NCBI GenBank assembly: GCA_014529385.2
Contig: CM043947.1
Location: forward strand, 132,545,391 to 132,609,390
DNA length: 64,000 nucleotides
Direction of reading: 5' to 3'
Source of the DNA: Adiantum capillus-veneris
Lineage: Eukaryota > Streptophyta > Polypodiopsida > Polypodiales > Pteridaceae
The position numbers were made by a program, and so were the translations under genes. This document shows, in pieces, positions 56,054 through 64,000 of this stretch (the first letter of the stretch is position 1; the number at the start of each line of letters is the position of its first letter). The notes under the pieces are model-generated. The model did not search any database. It was not told the origin of the DNA and was given only the letters and a program-made list of their open reading frames with translations.

Positions 56054-58090
56054 ATGCCTTTGGGGCTTCACATTCATCATAGGTTGATACATAGATTGGA
56101 AACTGTGATTGAACAACAATATTCTAGCAGTGGTGTATGCATTTTTGTGGGACCCCGTTTGTGCCATTTTGTTTGTGACCATGGTACTTTAGTACATTGT
56201 AGATTGATGTGGGCTACTCTAGAGATTGACGATGCCCTAGTTGGTGTAATGTCCATCTATGTCCACACTTCAGCTCAAAATAGAGCCATGTTTTGGCAGT
56301 AGATTGTAAATGTATTGCCTACGATGGATTCGTGGATTGTTGGCAGAGATTTCAATATTCTAGAGAATATTGAGAAATTGGCGAGCCATTGAGCCCCTAC
56401 TTTTACTATATGTATCACCGTGTGAGAGACGCTTGGGACAAATTCCTTTTTGTAGTTTCTGGTACATATGCCTTCCATATTCTGTTTGTGACCCTCACTC
56501 CATGGTCATTGCAATTTTCATGAGGTTTTAGAAGGCAATCAAGTCGTGTACTTGAGCGACTAGATAGACTTTATGCAAGTGCATGGGAAGCTTCTCATGG
56601 TGCGACAATTTTGATTTGGCCTAGCCCACCAATACTCTCTGATCATGCCACATTTTCTTTGCATTTGAGATTTGAGACTTCCTCTCTGCCTACATGAGGA
56701 TCGCCTATACCTGACTTGGTGCCATGGGATGCTTCATTGTTTTTGTCAATTGAGGATTTTTGGGCACGCACTGGTTTTGTAGATCTCACGTCTGATCTAG
56801 TTACATGCATTGTTGCGTCTTCCAAGGCTTGCAGACAGCCAGTTTGCAGAGAGGCGACAAGGCCTATTTCGTAGAGAGCGTGAGTTATAGGACCGTTTGA
56901 GTTGCATACGTTGGCAGGTTCAGGAGTTTCTAGGAGATGAGTTCCTGGGTGAGCGCAAGGTTGACACCAAAGAGACATAGTCACATTTAAACTAAGAAAT
57001 TCGAAAATGCCTATCATGCTTCAGTCTCGACATGGATATCCAAAGCGGATAAGATGAATAAGGATTTCTTTACACACTTCGAGGGCGTCCCAAAGAAACT
57101 TCTAATAGAGTGTTACGTGATTTTGCAGACAGGCTACGTACGGATCGTAATGAGGTCCTTGGTATCACTTCAGATTATTTTAAGCATTTAATCATATTAC
57201 CCATTAGCTTACTGATAATATTTTGCATACCAGAGAAGAGGTTTGGTCTCATATACAACATGTGGTTACAAAGGCTATGTGTCATACGTTACCAGTCCCC
57301 TTCTCTATGCAAGAGATGCATGATGTAGTGCTTGGCCTTGACGGTGCCTCTTGTCTTGGAGAGGGTGTGTTGACTGGACAATTCCTTTTGCAATTCTGGG
57401 ATACATTTAGCCCGGTTATACTTCCAGGTTTACATCACATATTTGATACAGGAGAGATGCTTGTCTCTATGTGTTCGGAACTTATTTCTCTTGTACCGAA
57501 GGTGGAGATACATCGTCCCTCCGATAGTGGAGACCGATCATTCTCACGTCTTTTGTGTATAAGATCTTTGTTGGCATGGTCAGTATACGCTTGAAACCAT
57601 CCACACCCAATCTGATTCATGCTCCATAGATAGACTTTGTGAATTCCACTTGATCAACAATTGACTCTGCCCAATGTAAACCTATTAGGGTAGTTGGTTC
57701 CTTCTAGAGGAGATCATGTGTTGACCTTGTATTCACTACTGCAGAGGCACCACTTTGGAGACTGTGGACTTGGCAGGGAAAGCCCCTTGTTCAGTTAGAT
57801 TGGGATCCTGATGAGTGACAGTGGCATTCATTGAGCGATGATGGTGCCACTCTATCCTTTTTTTAGGACATTGCCTCCCTTGGGAGGAGGCTTCTTCTGG
57901 ATGTGGCATCGAGTTCACTGTCCTCGCGAATCAAAGGTATGGCTGGATCAATGCATCATCCTCACTTTCTAGTGACAATTTTGTTCATGCATCTAGACCC
58001 TTTGGATTAGCCACATGATATGTTTTTTCATGTGGATGATAGGACATGTAGGATTGCATAGTGGCACTTGGTTGGTAGTCACTAGTCATG
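56054..58090 (+). pseudogene. L1-like LINE ORF2 relic (endonuclease and RT parts)
   Basis: Recognisable pieces: GVMSIYVHTSAQNRAMFWQ and SWIVGRDFNILEN, which fit the apurinic endonuclease (GGDFN in active copies, GRDFN here); GRPKETSNRVLRDFADRL and ITSDYFKHL near 57085-57190; then MHDVVLGLDGASCLGEGVL, FWDTFSPVILPGLHHIF and LISLVPKVEIHRPSD, which fit the early RT motifs of L1-type LINEs. The frame shifts several times and the catalytic FADD block is not found. The direction is plus. Confidence 0.7.
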
Positions 58091-60170
58091 ATCCGACTTG
58101 TTAGAGATATACTACACAGCGTGTGAAACCGGCTAGTACACAGTAGAGGGCGGTACTAAGTCAATTACGTGTTAATTTCACACGGAGGATTGAGAAGAAG
58201 AGAGAACACAAAGCTTTCAACAACTAGATTGTCATTGCGCACACGAAGACCGACACCTTGTAGCCCCTAAAGACTAACACTTCTTTCGGTATTTCTTTAT
58301 TCAATTGAAAGCGAACGATCTAAACACTTAAACCAAATTCTCACCGAGGTATCCAAACTTGTCAAGGGCTGAAATTGCAGGTTTTCAACTCAATTTTGGT
58401 AGCATAACAATGCCAAAATATTTTTAGGTCAAAAGCACAAGTCTAGGACGGATTCCCTTGCATCTTAGAAGCTTTGCGGTGCGCTGTAAGTAACTTTTAA
58501 CATGCTGTAATTTTTTGTTTTGGGCACTGATAGGTGTCTAAACTCAGGTATAACCACCGCAAGGCTTTCCTGAAGCTTTCAGGGGTTATCTTGCAGTTAA
58601 GGTGAAAAACCTAAACTTGCAAATAAACGTAGCAAGCTAAAATTCTCTGTTTTGGATTGTTTTGAGCAGAGCAAACCACATATATGAGTGTTTCAGGACC
58701 TCCTACACACAATGGGACACTTCCCCTTGATTTGGACGAGTTTTTATGGGAGAAAACCCTCCTGTTTCGCAATCTCTCGCGATGGTACTATTCCTACCTG
58801 TGGGGACTAGCAATTAGAAAATCTGGTTCCTGTTCAAAAGACCCTTGCCTTGGCAAATGCGCATGAAACCCACAAGACTATACATAGTCTTCTGAGGAGC
58901 CCAACTAGTGGGGGGCATTATCATATGTGTAAGAGGGAGCGAGATGCACGAGAGCGGAATCATTATGCTACATTAGACAAGGGAGAAGACAAGCTTTCCA
59001 TTAAAGTTGTGAACCTAAAAATCCACTCACAAACTGACAGAAATCAGCCCTCTCAATTTGGGTTGGGCCTGAGTGTCCAAGTGGTGAGTTGTCCAATTAT
59101 GTCCCTTATGGTTGAGTTTCCTAACCGCTTCCAACTTGTAAAGTTGTTAGTGACTTGCTGTGTGGTCCTAAGGCATGCACATGCTTCCATATTCATCAAC
59201 ATTCAGTGATGACTAGTGCAACCAGTCATCACTGGCTAACTGTCACAAACCGCTGACATGTCAAGCCACTAAATACCAAGAGGGTTGGGCACCCTAGCTC
59301 TAACCCTAACCAACATGTAGATCTCGGCCGAGGGCCTAAACCCTGGCAAAGGTAAAACAAGACGAAGTTTTGACCAACTTAACAAGTCTCGACGAGTAGC
59401 CCAACTATTAAGGATTAAAATCCTAACCCCCAGCAACTTATGGGACCTAGAGAAATAGGAGCACATACACACTGAAGAATTTGCATACCTGTGGATAATG
59501 TGGTAGTTGTATAATGCTCATTTTCTGCATTGCTAATGTGGCAGTTGTACGAATTTCTTCCAATTGCGTTGGCAGCTTTATGGGTTGGCTTTTGAAACCC
59601 GATGATTTTGGATAAGATACTTCTCATGTAAACTACTTTTGCTAGGCCAAGGGCCTTTAAATATGTGCTAAGGTCTCACTCTCTAGCATGCTTCCACATG
59701 GAGATGCAGAGCAGTCTTGCCGACATTGTACTGAGTTGAAGAAATAAAAAGAAATACCGAAAGGGGCGCCACAGTTTGGGGCTAGTGCTCTTGTGGGATG
59801 TAAGTCTGCCACTCTGTGTCTCATGTGTAGTGTATCTCTATCAGTTCAATTTTTTTGAAGCGTCTAAAGTTTGTTCAGTCTGTCCTTTTCCGTTGGCACG
59901 TGGTGCCCTTCCGTTACACTGGTTCTTTTGTTCCAATTGGGGGAGTCTTTAGGAACATCAAACAATGACGATGACTCTCCAAAGGGTGGCCACAGGTTGC
60001 ACATGTTATCGAGAACACGCTATCTACCAACCAACTCCCAACTGCAGTAGCTCTATGTGCAACTAGCTACTGAAACAACATGGTAACTCTCCACAGCTGC
60101 CTGCTGTCCCACAATTGCTCCCAGAATCCTGACATGAACTCGGTTGTGAGACCCTCCTCCTGTCAGTGAA
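58091..60170. other. Unassigned, possible LTR remnants
   Basis: Starts near TGTTAGAGATATACTACAC (58098), which could be an LTR start, but no second copy is in the window. A perfect 11-bp inverted repeat lies at 59204-59234. No coding domain is visible. The downstream end leads into the copia relic. Confidence 0.3.
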
Positions 60171-61819
60171 GTGTTGCAATTGGGTGAGCCTTGCTCCGTA
60201 TTTCCAGTATGTGTTGCCCCAAACGAGCTTTGTACTGGAAGAAGGGAGTCCTTGGGTGATTGGTTGAAGAAAAAGGATCTCGAGAACGACTCTCTCGGAT
60301 CCCACTGCACTTGTATCAAAGGGTGGCTCCTTGGATCGCAATCTAAATATGATGCACTTCTAGAAAATGACACATGGACTTTATGTGATTTGCATCCTTG
60401 CAAGAAGGCCATTGGTACGAAGTGGGTTTACAAGTTGAGACGCAATCTGAATGGTGCAATTGATTGCTATAAGGCTTGACTTGTTGCAAAGGGTTATTGC
60501 ACAGCAAAAAGACATAGATTATGAAGAGACTTTTGCTCCCACTTGTCTTATGACTACTGTACATTTTCTATGTGCATTGGCATCTCATTTTGGTTGGGAT
60601 ATACATCAATCAGACATTGTTACTGCTTTCTTAACTGGTGACATATTTGAGGAAGTTTATGTAAAGTAGCCTCGCGGTTTTTTCAAGAAAGGACAAGAGG
60701 ATAAAGTTTGCAGATGTATAAAAGCTTTGTATGGGTTGAAACAATCTCCTTGTGCTTGGTATGAGAAGGCTGACACTCATTTGGTCAAACGAAGCTTTCG
60801 TATACTAGTCAAACAAAAAGCACATTGTATGTAAAGTGTGAGAGTGATGTGTTTCTCATTGTGGTTCTTTATGTGAATGACTTGCTGATCACTAGACAAA
60901 ATGAGAGACATATTGCAAATTTAAGGCTGATTTGAATGCTACTTTCAAGATGAAAGATTTGGAGCCGTTGCATCATTACTTGGGTATACAGTTTAAGCAG
61001 TGTGATGGTGGTATTGCCTTGTATCAGAAAAGTTACATAGGGACATTCCTATGTAAGTTTGGACTTGAGGATTGCAAACATATTGCGACTCCCATGGAAA
61101 CAGGTTTAAAACTGAGTCTTCATGATGGAGGTGATCCTAGAGATGTCACTCTTTACCAAACTGTTGTTGGATGCCTCATTTATGTATGCAACACAAAACT
61201 GGATATTCAATTTGCAGTCTCACAAGTCAGCAGATTTATGCATAGCCCAGTGTCTAAGAATTTATAGGTTGTCAAGAGGATTTTCTGCTACTTGAGTGGC
61301 ACTTTACATCTTAGCTTGTTTTGTCCCAAGGGGGGATCATTGCTGCCAGACATACATGCTTTTTCGGACTCAGATTGGGCTGGTTGTTTTGACATGTGAG
61401 TGTCCACAAGTGGTTTTTGTTTCATGCTCCGCACTTCATGTATATCATGGTTGAGCAAGAAGCAACCTACTATGGACACTTCTAGTTATGAAGCTGAGTA
61501 CAGGGCAATCTTCATAGCTACGGTTAAGTGTGTAGGGCTCAGACGCCTTATGGTTGATTTGGGTATTGGAAAAGACACTGCCAACACTATCTACACTGAC
61601 ACTCAAAGCGCATTGACAATTGCGAGGAACCCAATTTTTCATGCTCGCACAAAGCACATTGAGGTGTATTACCACTATATCAAGGAGAGACTCTCAATAG
61701 GAGAGATTTACTTGGATTATATGCCAACGCAGAACAACCTTGCAGATCTTTTCACAAAGGCATTGTCTCGTAAAAGTTCAAAGCTTTTCTCAAATCTTTG
61801 GGCTTACTCCCCTTTGTAG
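60171..61819 (+). pseudogene. copia pol relic, plus strand (RT and RNase H)
   Basis: In order: YDALLENDTWTLCDLHPCKK and AIGTKWVYKLRRNLNG; EETFAPTCLMTTVHFLCALA and WDIHQSDIVTAFLTGDIFEE; ALYGLKQSPCAWY; the active site LYVNDLLI (YVDD in active copia RTs, Asp to Asn); MKDLEPLHHYLGIQF; then RNase H with DSDWAGC, SSYEAEYRAI, YTDTQSALTIARNP and KHIEVYYHYIKERL, ending NLADLFTKALSR. Single-base stops and shifts separate the pieces. The RNase H part is well kept. Confidence 0.85.
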
Positions 61820-61886
61820 ACTGATCATGTCCTCAAGGTATGGCACTTTCCTTTACTCTATGTGCCAGCTCTCGTTCATCGTATCA

Positions 61887-61898
61887 CTCAAGGGGGGA
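61887..61898 (+). other. Polypurine tract of the plus-strand copia relic
   Basis: CTCAAGGGGGGA lies directly before TTTGTTACCATATAC. It follows the pol stop by about 70 bases, the usual spacing in copia elements. Confidence 0.7.
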
Positions 61899-61900
61899 TT

Positions 61901-62215
61901 TGTTACCATATACATGTGGTAGTGGTGTGTGTGAAACACTTAGGCCGCCGGGGTATTTTTTCCCTCACTAGGAGGTTTTTTCCCCCGTGCATTGTATATA
62001 CGTCCATTCATTCTTGAAGGTGCCGCGGGAACCGTGTGCGAGTGCAAGTGCGAGAGCAGAGAGAGAGAGAGACCTGCTTTGGGTGGAGCGCACAACAACG
62101 TTATCATGTTGCAGCTCCTTATTCTATTGTATTAAAGAATAAGGGTATAATGGTTATGTTAGTGGATGGGTTAGTAGTAAGTGGGATGTCCGGCCAGTTG
62201 GCCTGAATCCCAACA
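61901..62215. repeat. Fused LTR ends of two converging copia elements
   Basis: From the left, TGTTACCATATACATG at 61901 starts the 3' LTR of the plus-strand relic (with TGTATATACG near 61994 as a TATA-like box). From the right, the minus strand at 62215 starts TGTTGGGATTCAGG next to the purine tract AAGTGGGAGTT at 62216-62229 (minus strand), the 3' LTR of the minus-strand relic. The two meet within 315 bases, so at least one LTR is truncated. The junction could not be placed. Confidence 0.55.
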
Positions 62216-62343
62216 AACTCCCACTTGAAAGCCAACGCAGCCCAAGTGACTTGGTATGTACAACCGTGAAGCAATCTAGTGGCTTCAACCTATACCCATC
62301 AACTCACTACAATGTGTAAACCGATCCAAAGCTAAGCCTTTCG

Positions 62344-64000
62344 TCAAAGCATCTGTTGGGTTGTCTCGTCAGTGTGTACCTTGACTAAATCACTGAGATC
62401 TTTGGCCAAGAAATCTCTCACGAGATGATACCTGACTTCAATGTGTTTCGATTTGGAGTGAAACACGGGATTCCTTGCCAATGCAAGAGCACTCTGACTA
62501 TCACAATATATCACTGGAGTCTCATCCATGCCAAGATTTTTGACCAAGCGAGATAACCATACAGCCTCTTTACTTGCATCCGACAATGCAACGTACTCTG
62601 CTTCCGTAGTGGAAGACGACGTACAATCTTGAAGACATGACCTCCAAGATATTGCTGCTCTAGCAAATATGAAGACATAGCCAGATGTCGATCTTCTATT
62701 GTCGACACAACCCGCATAGTCTGCATTCGCATAACCCACGATGGATGCATCACTGTTCCCAAAGCGTAAATACCTGCCTATCGTACCTTTGAGGTACCTA
62801 AGAATGTGCTTCACTGCTTCCCAATGCTTGCTGCCAGGATTTGCCATATATCGGCTCACTACTCCCATTGCAAAAGCAATGTCTCGACTTGTGGCCACCA
62901 TAGCATACATGAGATAGCCCACTGCCGAAGAATATGGTACCTTATCCATTTCAGCTCGCTCAACATCAGATTTGGGTGCATCTTCCTTGCTAAGTTTCAA
63001 GAATGCCTGCATTGGGGTACTCAATGCTTTTCCCCCCTGCATAAAAATGCTGCAAAACTTTCTCAATGTATGTTTCCTGAGATAACTCAAGAATACGACG
63101 TTTGCGATCTCTTTTGATTTGCATGCCAAAAAAGTGTGTAGCATCCCCCAAATCTTTCATTGCAAAATTATTGCTAAGTGTTTTCTTCAAGTTGGCAATT
63201 TCCACAATGGATTTCTCAGCTATAAGCATGTCATTAACATACAAAACTAGAATAATTATCGAGCCATCCTCTAGATTTCTTGTGTACAAGCAGTGATCCT
63301 CTTCACTCCTTTTATATCCTTGAGACTTCATACATGCATCAAATTTATGATACCACTGCCTTGAACCCTGCTTTAAGCCGTAAAGTGCCTTTTTTAGCTT
63401 ACATACTAGCTCCTCTCACGAGATGCGTTCACCTGAACAAACCCTTCAGGCTGCTGCATGTAAACATCCTCATCAAGATCCCCGTGAAGAAATGATGTCT
63501 TCACATCCATTTGGACAAGTTCCATGTCCTCGATTGCTACAAGACCAAGTACGGTTCTAAGCGTTGTCATCTTGACCACATGCGAGAAGATTTCATCAAA
63601 ATCGACTCCCTTTTGTTGTTTGAACCCTTTGGCTACAATCTAGCCTTGTACTTTGGATTTGGATCACCTGAGGTAAATTTCCTCTTGTAAACCCATTTGC
63701 AAGGTAAAGCTATCGCATCATTTGGCAATTCTACCAAGTCCCAAGTGTCATTAGCCAGAATCGAGTTATACTCAGATTTCATAGTCTGCTCCCACTTCAC
63801 CACATCATCCGTCATCATGGCTTCTTGGTAGCAGCTTGGCTCACCGCAATCGGTCAACATGATGTAATCAAGACCTGGCTCAAAACACACAGGTGGACGA
63901 GAGACTCTAGTAGACCGTCTTACTCCTTGACCATTGCTATCCGCTCCCTCTGGAGCATTGCTAGTGGAAGGTACATCACTAGCCCACTGAGTTGATTTCA
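62344..64000 (-). pseudogene. copia pol relic, minus strand, cut by window end
   Basis: Begins outside the window. On the minus strand: the linker RRSTRVSRPPVCFEPGLDY, then WEQTMKSEYNSILANDTWDL and LPCKWVYKRKFTSGDPNP (63633-64000, open frame); a broken palm with VQMDVKTSFLHGDL and ALYGLK near 63390-63530; GYKRSEEDHCLYTRNLEDGS and the active site LYVNDMLIAEKS (Asp to Asn); MKDLGDATHFFGMQI; a shift near 63035; then YSSAVGYLMYAMVATSRDIA, the RNase H with SSSTTEAEYVAL and YCDSQSALALARNP, and KHIEVRYHLVRDF. Same family as 12579-14040. Confidence 0.88.

Noticed and set aside
58098-58700. LTR beginning with TGTTAGAGATATAC
   Set aside because: There is no second copy, no clear end and no primer site or polypurine tract nearby, so it was not listed as an LTR.

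Overview
This window reads as nuclear DNA of a land plant, built almost entirely from transposable elements and simple repeats. I find no cellular gene that I can support. The evidence for a plant is the mix: Ty3/gypsy elements with a TGGCGCCGTTGTCGGGGA-type primer site, a gypsy relic with a second RNase H (the plant Tat architecture), copia relics, an L1-like LINE, a tRNA-headed SINE candidate, a gag-only LTR element, and long dinucleotide arrays. Nearly every coding region carries stops or frameshifts, so these are mostly relics. No species can be named from the sequence alone.

Layout. 1-12578: a large plus-strand gypsy element (element A), with the end of its 5' LTR at 1-164, primer site at 169-186, gag, PR, RT, RNase H and INT between 900 and 9118, then a second retropepsin-like domain and an unknown ORF (9220-10327). 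Two candidate polypurine/LTR junctions follow (10346 and 11902). The 3' LTR ends exactly at 12578, where a copia pol relic begins (12579-14040). 14400-15310: AT-rich DNA with a (GA)n and a (TC)n array facing each other. 15495-22870: a minus-strand gypsy pol relic between two direct repeats that carry a minisatellite, greatly expanded in the right copy. 23310-24190 and 32825-33430: an inverted duplication. 24490-28726: minus-strand gypsy with dual RNase H. 29760-31190: plus-strand integrase relic that again has a retropepsin-like segment behind it. 33441-33678: a MITE candidate.

33792-40758: a structurally complete, minus-strand, gag-only LTR element (LTRs of about 950 bp, ATGTT target duplication, primer site and polypurine tract). 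Its leader holds eight copies of a 22-bp palindrome. 41555-43040: a degenerate TATGGT-rich array, followed by a CACTA-like terminus at 43192 and a third integrase plus retropepsin relic (43220-43660). 43660-54400: mostly unassigned DNA with microsatellites, a SINE candidate and a diverged 55-bp minisatellite (52690-53780). 56054-58090: LINE relic. 60171-64000: two copia relics that converge tail to tail.

The most interesting signals are two. First, the order integrase then retropepsin-like domain occurs at three separate loci with similar spacing; at the best preserved one the downstream copy keeps a DTGA active site while the upstream copy in the normal gag-pol position reads DGGA. Second, the gag-only element carries a phased family of perfect 22-bp palindromes in its leader.
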